The notes under the pieces: generated by a model
What the model was told of the DNA's origin: nothing
The model's input: only the letters and a program-made list of their open reading frames with translations
Databases searched by the model: none
Assembly (NCBI RefSeq): GCF_021026335.1
Contig: NZ_JAJNCY010000001.1
Span: 434,001 to 498,000, forward strand
DNA length: 64,000 nt
Direction of reading: 5' to 3'
Source: Rhizobium sp. C1
Lineage (GTDB): Bacteria > Pseudomonadota > Alphaproteobacteria > Rhizobiales > Rhizobiaceae
Made by a program: the position numbers and the translations under genes
Shown: positions 46,898 to 55,906 of the stretch, piece by piece
Numbering within the stretch: the first letter of the stretch is position 1
Layout: each line of letters begins with the position of its first letter

Positions 46898-47719
46898 TCA
46901 GCGCTTGGCGGCTTTGGTCTCTCCGCCGAGATAGGTGTTGAGCAGGTCGGTCATCTGCTGGTCGCGTTCGGTCGCCGATTTGGCGCCGATGACCACGCCG
47001 ATCACGCGCTTGCCGTCTTTCGAGGCCGAAGTGACTAGATTGTAGCCGGCGGCTTTCGTGTAGCCTGTCTTGATGCCGTCGACGCCCTTGTAGCTGGCCA
47101 TCATGCGGTTATGGCCATGCAGTTTCATGCCGCGGAAGACGAACTTGCGCGTCGAGAAGAGCTTGAACTCTTCGGGGAAGTCGCGCATCAGCGCCAGCCC
47201 GAGTGTGCCCATATCCTTGGCGGTGGAGACCTGTGCCGGGTCGGGCAGGCCGGCCGGGTTGGTGAAGACCGTGTTCGTCATGCCGAGCGCATGGGCTTTG
47301 GCCGTCATGACCTTGCCGAAATCCGCCTCCGAGCCCGAGAAATGTTCGGCAACGGCAACGGCCGCGTCATTGGCGGAGAGCACGATCATGCCGAGCACGG
47401 CTTCCTTCACCGTGATCGTCTTGCCGGGGCCGAGCGCGTATTTGAAGGGGTCCTTGCTCTCGGCATTGGCCGACAGAACCAGCTTGTCGTCCCACTTCAA
47501 CGTGCCCTTCTGCAGCGCTTCGAAGGTCAGATAGAGCGTCATCATCTTCGTCAGCGAGGCGGGGAAGTTCAACTCGTCGGGGTTCTTGGCTTCCAGCACG
47601 GCACCTGACTGGGCGTCGAGAATCAGATGCGCGCGGTCGGCCAGCGCCGCCTGGGCGGAAAAGAAAAGAGACGCGCTGAGCGCTGCGCGGACGAGGCCGG
47701 GGGAGAGACGCAAGGACAT
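46898..47719 (-). CDS. D-alanyl-D-alanine carboxypeptidase (low-molecular-mass PBP)
   Basis: The 273-residue protein has a signal peptide (residues 1-27, AALA) and all three serine-peptidase motifs: SLTK (Ser55 and Lys58), SAN (115-117) and KTG (217-219). It would trim pentapeptides of peptidoglycan in the periplasm. It is shorter than PBP5 because it lacks the C-terminal beta domain and amphipathic membrane anchor, so it may be soluble. It is a single gene. Confidence 0.94.
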   Translation of the reverse strand: MSLRLSPGLVRAALSASLFFSAQAALADRAHLILDAQSGAVLEAKNPDELNFPASLTKMMTLYLTFEALQKGTLKWDDKLVLSANAESKDPFKYALGPGKTITVKEAVLGMIVLSANDAAVAVAEHFSGSEADFGKVMTAKAHALGMTNTVFTNPAGLPDPAQVSTAKDMGTLGLALMRDFPEEFKLFSTRKFVFRGMKLHGHNRMMASYKGVDGIKTGYTKAAGYNLVTSASKDGKRVIGVVIGAKSATERDQQMTDLLNTYLGGETKAAKR

Positions 47720-47962
47720 ATGGGATACCTGATGTTCGGCTGGGGGAGTTTATGCCGGCTCGGGTTAGCCGAAATGCGCTTGAAACGCCATATGCTGGCG
47801 CATTAACGAAGCATAAATCATTTGATTCGAACAATTCGCTTGCATTTGTCTGCAAGCTTGCTCAATGAGAGCGTCAGGGGCGTTCTAAACACCGTTTGTA
47901 GTCGCAGCCGAAGCCGGATGAGGTTCGGGCTGCACGGAAGCCTTGGTGTTATCGGAGACTGG

Positions 47963-48964
47963 ATGATCCTCCGCAGATATCTCATTGCTGCTGCAATTCT
48001 GGCTTTGACTGGAGCCTCAGTCGAGGCGCGAGACGTCATGCAAGCATTAGCTCCAGAACATGTCCTGCTTTGGCCCGAGACAGCACCCGGCGGGGGCGGT
48101 CCGCAGGGCCAGATGAAGTCGACCACATGGGGATCGGTGAGCGAGATTTCGACACCGGATCTCAGCGTTTTCAGGCCGCAGAAGCCCAATGGCGGCGCCG
48201 TTCTGATCATTCCGGGCGGCGGTTATCGGTCGATCTCCGTGCAGGGCGAGGGCTATTCTTCGGCCAAGTGGCTGAACGAGCGGGGCTATACGGCCTTCGT
48301 GCTCACCTATCGTCTGCCCGGCGAGGGATGGGGTGATGGCCCCAAGGTGGCTATTGAGGATGCGCAGCGCGCGCTGCGGCTCATCCGCGCCGATGCAGCC
48401 TCCTATGGGATCGACAAGAACCGCGTCGGCGTTCTCGGTTTTTCGGCCGGCGGTCATCTTGCGGGCCTCGTCGCCACGCGCTTTGCCGAGAGTTTCTATC
48501 AGCCGATCGACAAGGTCGACACGCTGTCCGACCGTCCGGACTGGGTGGCGCTGATCTATCCCGTCATTTCGCTGGAGCCGCCTTTCACCAAGACCTCGAC
48601 GCATCGCCAGATGGTCGGGCGTGGCACGTTGGCGACGGAAGCGCAGTGGTCCGTGCAGACGGGCGTCAACACACGTATGCCGCCAGTATTTCTGGTTCAT
48701 GCCGTGGACGACCCGATCGCCAATATCGGGCATAGCGAGATTATGGAAGCGGCATGCAAGCGCGCCAAGGTGCCGGTGGATTTCGTCCGCCTGCCGACGG
48801 GCGGCCACGGCTTTGCCATGGGACGTCCGGGAACGGCGAGCATCACCTGGAGCAAGTCGTTCGAGCAGTGGCTGAAGCGTAACGACAACACGGCCGTTTC
48901 GATGGCAGCGTCGAGCAATGTTGCCGCACCTGCAGCGGGCGCAACGGGCGGCCGCGACCGCTGA
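47963..48964 (+). CDS. Secreted alpha/beta hydrolase (esterase)
   Basis: The 333-residue protein has a signal peptide (MILRRYLIAAAILALTGASVEA). The fold shows the oxyanion segment IIPGGGYRS, nucleophile Ser161 in GFSAGGH, Asp in HAVDDP and His in GGHGF. It resembles the carbohydrate-esterase-like hydrolases annotated as xylan or pectin acetylesterases. Substrate is unknown. The ATG at 47963 has GGAG 6 nt upstream; an open frame reaches back to 47822 without a signal layout. Confidence 0.88.
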   Translation: MILRRYLIAAAILALTGASVEARDVMQALAPEHVLLWPETAPGGGGPQGQMKSTTWGSVSEISTPDLSVFRPQKPNGGAVLIIPGGGYRSISVQGEGYSSAKWLNERGYTAFVLTYRLPGEGWGDGPKVAIEDAQRALRLIRADAASYGIDKNRVGVLGFSAGGHLAGLVATRFAESFYQPIDKVDTLSDRPDWVALIYPVISLEPPFTKTSTHRQMVGRGTLATEAQWSVQTGVNTRMPPVFLVHAVDDPIANIGHSEIMEAACKRAKVPVDFVRLPTGGHGFAMGRPGTASITWSKSFEQWLKRNDNTAVSMAASSNVAAPAAGATGGRDR

Positions 48965-49002
48965 AGGTTTCTTGACCGCGATTTCCGGTCAGTGGGCATT
49001 AA

Positions 49003-50247
49003 TCAGGCCTGGCGCTCTTCCCAGATTTTTACCAGTTCGAGGATCGTCTTCACGGCTTTTTCCATGTCCTGAACGCTCACCCATTCGAGTGGCGAGTGAT
49101 AGGCATGGCCGCCGGTGAAGATGTTGGGGCAGGGCAGGCCCATGAAGGACAGGCGCGCACCATCGGTGCCGCCGCGAATGCTGCCGAGTTTCGGCGCCAT
49201 GCCGGCCCGGCGCACGGCTTCTACCGCGTAGTGCACCACTTCCGGCGTACGGTCGAGTACGACCTTCATGTTGCGGTACTGCTGGCGGACCTTGAACGTG
49301 TACGTCGAACCGGGATAATCGGCCATCACGGTCCCCACGATCCCCTCCAGCAGCGTTTCCTTTTCCTTCAGCCCCTCATCGGCGAAATCCCGAATGATGA
49401 GGCCGATCGTGGCCTTTTCCATCGATCCTTCCAGCGAGACCGGATGCATGAAGCCCTGACGGCCTTCGGTGCGTTCGGGTGATAAAGACTTGGGCAGGCG
49501 GGCGACGATTTCCGAGGCGATCTTGATGGCGTTTTCCATACGGTCCTTGGCAAAACCCGGATGCATGGCAACGCCGGCAATTTCGATCTCCACGCCATCG
49601 GCGGAGAAGGTCTCGTTCTCGATGTCGCCGGCGGTCGAGCCGTCCATCGTGTAGGCAAACCGCGCGCCGAGCTTTTCCAGGTTCACCTTGTCGGCACCAC
49701 GGCCGATTTCCTCGTCGGTGGTAAAGAGAAGCTTCACCGTGCCGTGCTTGACCTCCGGGTGGGCCATGAACCAGGCGGCGGCCGTCATGATTTCCGCAAC
49801 GCCCGCCTTGTCGTCCGCACCCAGAAGCGTGGTGCCGTCCGACGTCACGATGTCGTTGCCGATGAGGTTCAGGAGTTCGGGATGTTCGGAGGGGCGGATG
49901 ACGCGCTCCCTGTCGCCCGGCAGCGCGATGTCGCCGCCGTCATAGTTTTTCACCACCTGCGGCTTGACGCCCGTTCCTGTGAAGTCCGGGGCGGTGTCGA
50001 CATGCGAGCAGAAGCAGATGACGGGAACGTCCTTTTCCGTATTCGATGGAAGCGTCGCATAGACATTGCCGTGCTCGTCCATATGCGCATCGCTCAGGCC
50101 CATATCGAGGAGTTCGGAGACGAGGATGCGGGCCAGATCCGTCTGCTTCTCCGTCGAGGGCTGGGCTGACGAGGCTGGGTCTGACTGTGTATCGACCACG
50201 ACATAGCGCAGGAAGCGGGAGAGCACGGTGTCGTTGGAAAGTGTCAT
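49003..50247 (-). CDS. pepT: Peptidase T (tripeptide aminopeptidase)
   Basis: PepT is a dizinc M20 aminopeptidase that removes the N-terminal residue of tripeptides. The 414-residue length is normal. Zinc and catalytic motifs are present: CSHVDTAPD, LLGADDKAG, TTDEEIGRG, with SIRGGTDGARLSFMGLPCPNIFTGG near the C-terminus. The ATG at 50247 has GGATGG upstream; a second ATG nine bases earlier (50256) has none. It is a single gene. Confidence 0.95.
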   Translation of the reverse strand: MTLSNDTVLSRFLRYVVVDTQSDPASSAQPSTEKQTDLARILVSELLDMGLSDAHMDEHGNVYATLPSNTEKDVPVICFCSHVDTAPDFTGTGVKPQVVKNYDGGDIALPGDRERVIRPSEHPELLNLIGNDIVTSDGTTLLGADDKAGVAEIMTAAAWFMAHPEVKHGTVKLLFTTDEEIGRGADKVNLEKLGARFAYTMDGSTAGDIENETFSADGVEIEIAGVAMHPGFAKDRMENAIKIASEIVARLPKSLSPERTEGRQGFMHPVSLEGSMEKATIGLIIRDFADEGLKEKETLLEGIVGTVMADYPGSTYTFKVRQQYRNMKVVLDRTPEVVHYAVEAVRRAGMAPKLGSIRGGTDGARLSFMGLPCPNIFTGGHAYHSPLEWVSVQDMEKAVKTILELVKIWEERQA

Positions 50248-50327
50248 GAGGGCCATCCGATTCTGGGCTGAGCTTTGACCAACCTTAGACCGATGAACGC
50301 CATACGCAAATCCCGTGCGTCAACGGG

Positions 50328-50360
50328 AAAAGCCGCGCCGGGGAAACGGCGCGGCCTTTT
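50328..50360. terminator. Bidirectional terminator hairpin
   Basis: GCCGCGCCG-GGGAAA-CGGCGCGGC is a perfect 9-bp stem flanked by AAAA and CTTTT, so it can terminate transcripts from both sides. On the minus strand it follows terC by 26 bp. Confidence 0.8.
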
Positions 50361-50385
50361 GTGTTGTGTTGTCTTCTTCTGCCGA

Positions 50386-51393
50386 TCAAGCAGCCGGTTT
50401 TTCCGGCAGGGCCTTGTCGTCGTTGCGGGTCGCCCAGAGCGAGCCGATGATGCCGGAGGCGAGGATGGCGAGGGTTACGCCGAGCGAGATCAGTGGCGGG
50501 ATCTTCGCCAGGCCCAGCATGTCGGCGACGAAGATCTTGGAGCCGATGAAGATCAGGACCACCGAAAGCGCGTACTTGAGATAGGCGAAGCGGTGGATGA
50601 GGGCGGCGAGAGCGAAGTAGAGCGCACGCAGACCCAGGATCGCGAAGATGTTCGACGTGTAGACGATGAACGGGTCGGTGGTGATGGCGAAAATGGCCGG
50701 GATCGAGTCGACCGCAAAGACGAGGTCGGCGAATTCGATCATGATGAGCGCCAGCAGGAGCGGCGTTACATAGGTCTTCAGCTTGCCGGTCGCGGGGTCG
50801 TTCTCGCGTACGAGGAACTTCTGGCCGTGCAGGCGCTCGGTGACGGGCAGGCGCTTGCGCAGGAACTTCAGGACCGGATTGTTTTCGACATCATAGGGCT
50901 CGCTGCTGGAAAACAGCATCTTGATGCCCGTGATGATCAGGAAGGCGGCGAAGAGGTAGAGAACCCAGCCGTAGTTTTCGACGACGGCAGCACCCGCTGC
51001 AATCATGATTCCGCGCAGCACGATCACGCCCAAAATGCCGAACAGAAGCACGCGGTGCTGATATTCGCGCGGAATGGAGAAGTAGCCGAAGATCATGGCA
51101 ATGACGAAGATGTTGTCCATCGCCAGGCTCTTCTCGATGACGAAGCCGGTCAGGTACTGGAGGCTCGCCTGCTCTCCGAACTGGCTCCAGACGAAGCCTG
51201 CGAAGAGAAGACCGAGCGTGACATAGAAGCCCGACATCAGCAGGCTTTCGCGAATGCCGATTTCCCTGCTCTTCTTGTGGAGAACACCGAGATCCAGCAC
51301 CAGAAGCGCGATCACGATGGCGATAAAGAGGAGCCACATCCACACGGCGGCCCCCTGAAATTCAACCAGGAAAAAATCCATGACATCGTCCAT
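50386..51393 (-). CDS. TerC family integral membrane protein
   Basis: The 335-residue protein has about nine membrane helices and the TerC acidic motifs (SLAMDNIFVIAMI and FADLVFAVDSIPAIFAI, where conserved Asp residues likely bind metal). TerC/Alx proteins are linked to manganese export and tellurite resistance. A cytoplasmic loop (about 165-200) links the two halves. An alternative start is 51381 (MDFFLV). The upstream leader of about 200 nt could hold an RNA switch, but I cannot recognise one. Confidence 0.9.
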   Translation of the reverse strand: MDDVMDFFLVEFQGAAVWMWLLFIAIVIALLVLDLGVLHKKSREIGIRESLLMSGFYVTLGLLFAGFVWSQFGEQASLQYLTGFVIEKSLAMDNIFVIAMIFGYFSIPREYQHRVLLFGILGVIVLRGIMIAAGAAVVENYGWVLYLFAAFLIITGIKMLFSSSEPYDVENNPVLKFLRKRLPVTERLHGQKFLVRENDPATGKLKTYVTPLLLALIMIEFADLVFAVDSIPAIFAITTDPFIVYTSNIFAILGLRALYFALAALIHRFAYLKYALSVVLIFIGSKIFVADMLGLAKIPPLISLGVTLAILASGIIGSLWATRNDDKALPEKPAA

Positions 51394-51796
51394 GCCGGAT
51401 CAGGTTGAAATTCAAAGCACCGACATCACGGTCGATCCGGCGGCGTACACGTCAGAGGGGCCCGGTGCTGGTGTCGAAATGGGGTCTGAGGTGGCGGCTT
51501 CAAGGTCGAACGGGCAAAATTTCTGGAAATTGGTCAGTTTCCACCCGGAAAGGCCCAGGATGCGCGCTTCGATTGGGTTGTGCGTGTTGACAATTCCATG
51601 ACGATCCCCTAGAGACCGCGCCAGCACCGGAGGCTCACGTTTCCGGTGTTTTATATTGACATGTCCCGTGGATTCTCCGGACGCTTAACCGTGAGAAGCC
51701 TGTCAGAGCGGCAAAAACCGTTCAGAGGAGGGCGTGTTTCCTTGAACCGGTTTGGTAACAGATCGGTCTAACAACAACGAACAAAAAGGAAATGCG
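51394..51796. other. 403-bp divergent intergenic region between terC and rpsD
   Basis: No convincing gene lies here. On the minus strand there is a 21-codon ORF (ATG at 51600-51598) with GGGGA before it, which could be a leader peptide of terC. On the plus strand CACCGGA/TCCGGTG at 51625-51648, followed by TTTTAT, resembles a terminator or attenuator ahead of rpsD. A TTGACA hexamer sits at 51656-51661. Confidence 0.4.
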
Positions 51797-52414
51797 ATGA
51801 CCAAGCGCACCGCTGCCAAGTACAAAATCGATCGCCGCATGGGCGAAAATATCTGGGGCCGTCCGAAGTCCCCGGTCAACCGCCGCGAATACGGCCCGGG
51901 CCAGCACGGCCAGCGCCGCAAGGGCAAGCTTTCCGACTTCGGCGTGCAGCTGCGTGCCAAGCAGAAGCTCAAGGGCTATTACGGCGACCTGCGCGAAAAG
52001 CAGTTCCGCGCGATCTTCGCCGAAGCTGACCGCCGCAAGGGCGACACGGGCGAAAACCTGATCGGCCTGCTCGAATCGCGCCTCGACGCCATCGTTTACC
52101 GCGCCAAGTTCGTTCCGACGGTCTTCGCTGCCCGTCAGTTCGTCAACCATGGCCACGTCAAGGTCAACGGCGTTCGCGTGAACATCGGCTCGTATGTCTG
52201 CAAGGCTGGCGACGTGATCGAAGTTCGCGAAAAGTCCAAGCAGCTCGTCACGGTTCTCGAAGCCGTTTCGCTCGCTGAACGCGATGTTCCGGACTATATC
52301 GAAGCCGATCACAACAAGATGGTCGCAACCTTCGTTCGCGTTCCTTCGCTGTCCGACGTTCCGTACCCGGTCATCATGGAACCGAACCTGGTCGTCGAAT
52401 TCTATTCGCGCTGA
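51797..52414 (+). CDS. rpsD: 30S ribosomal protein S4
   Basis: S4 is a primary 16S rRNA binder and translational repressor in many bacteria. The 205-residue protein begins [19 protein letters not shown] and contains the S4 RNA-binding motif [17 protein letters not shown]. The ATG at 51797 has AAAAGGAAA about 4 nt upstream. As usual for Rhizobiales it stands apart from the large ribosomal operons. A strong terminator follows. Confidence 0.98.
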   Translation: MTKRTAAKYKIDRRMGENIWGRPKSPVNRREYGPGQHGQRRKGKLSDFGVQLRAKQKLKGYYGDLREKQFRAIFAEADRRKGDTGENLIGLLESRLDAIVYRAKFVPTVFAARQFVNHGHVKVNGVRVNIGSYVCKAGDVIEVREKSKQLVTVLEAVSLAERDVPDYIEADHNKMVATFVRVPSLSDVPYPVIMEPNLVVEFYSR

Positions 52415-52446
52415 TATTTCAGCCGAAACCGGAATATATCCTTGGA

Positions 52447-52481
52447 AAGCCGGCGATATCTATCGCCGGCTTCTTTATTTT
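52447..52481 (+). terminator. Rho-independent terminator of rpsD
   Basis: AAGCCGGCGATA and TATCGCCGGCTT are perfect complements around a TC centre, followed by CTTTATTTT. The stem is very strong, so the genes downstream need their own promoter. Confidence 0.9.
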
Positions 52482-52546
52482 GCCTCCGCAGAAGGTCATG
52501 TTCTATTTCTGTTATTGCGTTTCAGCCGAGCGGCGGGCAGGCGAAT

Positions 52547-54082
52547 TTGAACGATAGAAATAAACTTCAGATGGGTCTTGATTGGCTCATCCGATCCTTC
52601 CCGGGAATTCTGGTCTTCCTGGCAATCTACACGGTTTGCTGGACTATCATTCCTTATTTCTCCAATGCCGGGCTTCCCGTCGATACGATCGAGGAGGTGG
52701 CCTGGTCGCGTGAATGGTTACTGGGTATCTATCGCCATCCACCGATGATGATCTGGCTGGTGGGGATTTTCTGGCGGGCCATGGGCGGCTGGATCGGCAG
52801 CCCCTATGTTGCGTCCGGCGTCGCGCTTTCTGTCGGCCTCATCTTCATCTATCTGCTGCTGCGCATCTCGCGGCCTCTTTCACAGGCGGGGCTCGCTGTT
52901 CTGACGACGCCGCTCGTCTATTTTTTTGGACCGCAACTGCCGCAGTGGAACGCGAATATCGCTCAGCTGCCCTTTGTCGGACTGTTTCTCTATGCCGCCT
53001 ATCGCGGTGTGATGACGCGTTCTCTGGGGTGGACGCTGCTGGCAGGGGCTGCTGCGGGCGGCGGTCTTCTTGGCAAGTATTCCTTCGGGCTGATCATCCT
53101 TTTTGCCGCAGCCGGGCTGCTCGCTGACCCGCTCGCGCGTTCGCGGGTAAAGGTGCTGCATATCTTCCTCGCTTTTCTGGTCGCCGTGGCGGTCTTCCTG
53201 CCGCATGTCTGGTGGTTCTTCACGGCGCCGGTGAACACGGTCGACTATTTAAGGATGAGCGCCGAGCGAGCCGAGGGGACGACGCTGGGCCACCTGATCA
53301 GTCCGATCCTCGTCGTTCTCGGAGCTGTCGGGGTGTTGATCCCCACGACACTGATCGCGGTGCGCGGTCTCGAGAAGAGCGCTGTCGGCGAGCGTGTGGA
53401 AACGCGCGTCGATCGGAGCCTGAAGGTCTATCTCGGCTTCGTCGTGATCGGGCCGATCGCAATTTCGGCCTTTATCGGCGCGCTGGGCGGCGGTTTGATC
53501 AAGGACCAGTGGCTGATTGCCTATCTTCTCGCCGCGCCGGCGCTGATCGTGCTGCTGGTCGTGCCTGCGGGTGTGGAGGTCAGCTGGCGCAAGAGCGCCG
53601 CCATCTTCTATGTCGTTGCGCTTGCCATCCTGGCATTTGCCTATCCCGCCGAGCGGGAGCTGCATTACCTGCGGGCGAACGGGAAGCCGGTGTTGTGGGC
53701 GCCGCTCATGCCGGCAGAGGCAATGGCGAAGGCCGGTCAGGCGCTGTGGCGCGAGGCCGTCACACGGGCGGGCAAGCCCGACATGCCGCTGACGATTGTT
53801 GCCGGGGGACCGGCCGGGGCGGGTGTCGCCAATGTCACACCCGGTCGTCCGGCCTGGTTCGAGCACTTCAATCAGGGCTTTTCGCCCTGGATCACGGATG
53901 CGCTTCTGCGCAAGCAGGGCCTGCTTTCCACCGAAGAGGTTCCGTCCGGATTTGCCGAAGCGCATGGTCTTTGCGTCGCAGCGCAGGAAAATTTCGATTG
54001 GCGGAACGGGCGCGGTGGACAGGGGCGATTTGCGCCATTAACTGTTCTGCTTCCAAAGGGAATGTGCCCTTCCAACCCATAA
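52547..54082 (+). CDS. GT39-type membrane glycosyltransferase (ArnT/FlmK-like)
   Basis: The 511-residue protein has about ten to twelve membrane helices and the early loop TIEEVAWSREW...HPPMM, in which the acidic pair before the periplasmic arginine is typical of GT39/PMT_2 transferases such as ArnT and the rhizobial Rgt enzymes. These use undecaprenyl-phosphate sugars and act on the periplasmic side, usually on lipid A or core. The C-terminal 120 residues form a periplasmic soluble segment. The start is a TTG at 52547 with GGCAGG upstream; ATG 52571 is an alternative. It is the first gene of an operon with GT2 and ChbG-like partners. Confidence 0.85.
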   Translation: MNDRNKLQMGLDWLIRSFPGILVFLAIYTVCWTIIPYFSNAGLPVDTIEEVAWSREWLLGIYRHPPMMIWLVGIFWRAMGGWIGSPYVASGVALSVGLIFIYLLLRISRPLSQAGLAVLTTPLVYFFGPQLPQWNANIAQLPFVGLFLYAAYRGVMTRSLGWTLLAGAAAGGGLLGKYSFGLIILFAAAGLLADPLARSRVKVLHIFLAFLVAVAVFLPHVWWFFTAPVNTVDYLRMSAERAEGTTLGHLISPILVVLGAVGVLIPTTLIAVRGLEKSAVGERVETRVDRSLKVYLGFVVIGPIAISAFIGALGGGLIKDQWLIAYLLAAPALIVLLVVPAGVEVSWRKSAAIFYVVALAILAFAYPAERELHYLRANGKPVLWAPLMPAEAMAKAGQALWREAVTRAGKPDMPLTIVAGGPAGAGVANVTPGRPAWFEHFNQGFSPWITDALLRKQGLLSTEEVPSGFAEAHGLCVAAQENFDWRNGRGGQGRFAPLTVLLPKGMCPSNP

Positions 54083-54101
54083 TTGTCTGTCTGGTTCCGG
54101 A

Positions 54102-55052
54102 ATGCCTTTGTTTTCAATCGTTGCACCGTTTCTGAATGAGCAGGAATCTGCCGAACGCTTTGCTGCGTTTGCGGACCGGCTCGCTAAGGAGATCGTGAGC
54201 CGCTACGGCTTCGATCTGGAGGTGGTGCTGGTCGATGATGGCAGCACGGATGACAGTATCGACCGCTACCGCGAGCATCTGAAGGGAAACTGGCGTATCC
54301 TCGAACTCAGCCGTAACTTTGGCAAGGAAATCGCGCTTTATGCCGGTCTTGCCGAAACGCGCGGCGATTACGTCATGATGATCGACGCGGATTTGCAGCA
54401 TCCTTACGACGTCTGCCTGCAGATGATCGATGAACTGCTGGCTGATCCCAAGCTCGACGTCGTCTATACGATCCGTGACGACCGGAATGAGGAGTCGCTC
54501 AAAAAGGCGCTGGCCGGACGCTTCTTCTACTGGATGATCAACTTCCGCCAGCGTTATGAGGTCCCGGAAAACGCCGGCGACTTCCGTGTGATGAACCGGG
54601 CGGCGGTTGATGCGCTCCTGCGTGTGCGCGACAAGCGACGCTTTAACAAAGGGCTTTACGCCTGGGCGGGTTTCCGCCAGAAGGGGATCTATTACCGGCC
54701 CGACCCGCGCCTTTCGGGTGTCACCAAGTGGTCCCGGCTCGGGCTGATCGCCCTGTCGGTCGAGGGCATCGTGTCCTTCTCGGCGCTGCCTCTGCGCATC
54801 ATGTCGATGGTCGGTGTGCTGACCGGTCTCGCGGGGATTGTCTACGGCACCCACATCATCTTGAGTTCGCTGTTCTTCGGCACGGATGTTCCCGGTTACC
54901 CGAGCCTGATGTCAGCCATCTCCGTTCTCGGAGGATTCAATCTGGCGCTGCTCGGGCTGCTGGGCGAATATATCTGGGTGACGATCGCCGAGGTGAAGGA
55001 CAGGCCGCTTTACATCGTGCGCAAGGTGCATCGCTCGGGCGATCCCTCATGA
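54102..55052 (+). CDS. GT2 polyprenyl-phosphate glycosyltransferase (ArnC/GtrB/FlmF2-like)
   Basis: The 316-residue protein has a GT-A fold with VDDGSTDDSI, the DxD motif MIDADLQHP, and FRVMNRAAVDALL, followed by two C-terminal membrane helices (about 235-300). This is the build of enzymes that load a sugar onto undecaprenyl phosphate (DPM1, GtrB, ArnC, FlmF2, RgtE types). The sugar cannot be read from sequence. Its stop overlaps the next gene by ATGA, and a GT39 transferase precedes it by 19 bp, so the two act as donor-maker and donor-user. Confidence 0.92.
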   Translation: MPLFSIVAPFLNEQESAERFAAFADRLAKEIVSRYGFDLEVVLVDDGSTDDSIDRYREHLKGNWRILELSRNFGKEIALYAGLAETRGDYVMMIDADLQHPYDVCLQMIDELLADPKLDVVYTIRDDRNEESLKKALAGRFFYWMINFRQRYEVPENAGDFRVMNRAAVDALLRVRDKRRFNKGLYAWAGFRQKGIYYRPDPRLSGVTKWSRLGLIALSVEGIVSFSALPLRIMSMVGVLTGLAGIVYGTHIILSSLFFGTDVPGYPSLMSAISVLGGFNLALLGLLGEYIWVTIAEVKDRPLYIVRKVHRSGDPS

Positions 55053-55906
55053 TGAAGACGGGCGGCAGTTCCAGACGCGACAGCCTGACCCTTATCGCCG
55101 ATGACTACGGTCTGGCGCCGGGCGTCAACCGCGCCATTCGCAAACTGATTTCCGCCGGCAAGATCGACGGCACGGGCTGCATGACGCTGTTTGCGGACTG
55201 GCGCGTCGAGGCGGCCGGTTTGCATGCGCTGTGCGAGCAGGGTTACGCGGAAGCAGGCCTGCATCTGACGCTGACGGATTTCAATCCGATGAGCGGCCTC
55301 AACGCCTTCGGGCAGAACCGACGCATGCCGAAGGTGGATGCGCTGATCAAGGCCAGTTTTCAGGGCAAGGTGAATGTGGCTGCGGTCGAAGGCGAGCTGG
55401 ATGCCCAGTTTGCGGCCTATGTCGAGGCCATGGGCGGACTGCCTGCCTATATCGACGGTCATCAGCATGTGCACTTCCTGCCTGCTGTGCGCGGCTGGCT
55501 CGCCAAGCGTGCTGCGCTTTTCGCCGAATACGGCAAGCTGCCCTGGTTGCGGGGCGCGCCTTCGGTCATGGCTGCGTCGGGCGTGAAGATCAAGGCGAAG
55601 ACGGCGCTGGTTGCGGTGGTGGCAACAGGTTTCGAAAGCGCCATGCGGAAATACGGCTACAGCATCCGTGGCCCGCTGCTCGGCTTCTATGACTGGACGC
55701 GCCCGGAGGAATTCGAGCCCATGCTGCGGGGTCTCATCGAACGCGGCAATTACGGCGTCTTCATGTGCCATCCCGGCTTCGTCGACAAGGTTCTGCGCCA
55801 GCGCGACGGGCTGATTGAGGCGCGCGATGTCGAATATTCGGTGCTGAGCAATCTCGACCCGACGCTGATGCGGATCGAATCCAGTCTGCGGCAGAGGGCG
55901 TCATGA
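55049..55906 (+). CDS. ChbG/HpnK/YdjC-type carbohydrate deacetylase (NaxD/LgmC-like)
   Basis: The 285-residue protein shows all YdjC-family motifs: [11 protein letters not shown] (metal-binding Asp-Asp), AGLHLTLT, the zinc-binding GHQHVHFLP and MCHPGF. The family removes N-acetyl groups from sugars. In Francisella NaxD and in Bordetella LgmC the same fold deacetylates undecaprenyl-phosphate-N-acetylhexosamine before transfer to lipid A. It lies between a GT2 and ttcA with overlapping starts and stops (55049/55052 and 55903/55906), consistent with one translation unit. I see no signal peptide. Confidence 0.88.
   Translation: MMKTGGSSRRDSLTLIADDYGLAPGVNRAIRKLISAGKIDGTGCMTLFADWRVEAAGLHALCEQGYAEAGLHLTLTDFNPMSGLNAFGQNRRMPKVDALIKASFQGKVNVAAVEGELDAQFAAYVEAMGGLPAYIDGHQHVHFLPAVRGWLAKRAALFAEYGKLPWLRGAPSVMAASGVKIKAKTALVAVVATGFESAMRKYGYSIRGPLLGFYDWTRPEEFEPMLRGLIERGNYGVFMCHPGFVDKVLRQRDGLIEARDVEYSVLSNLDPTLMRIESSLRQRAS

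Noticed and set aside
51394-51627. yybP-ykoY manganese riboswitch before terC
   Set aside because: I could not find the conserved loop sequences of that class, so it is left only as an open question about the leader.
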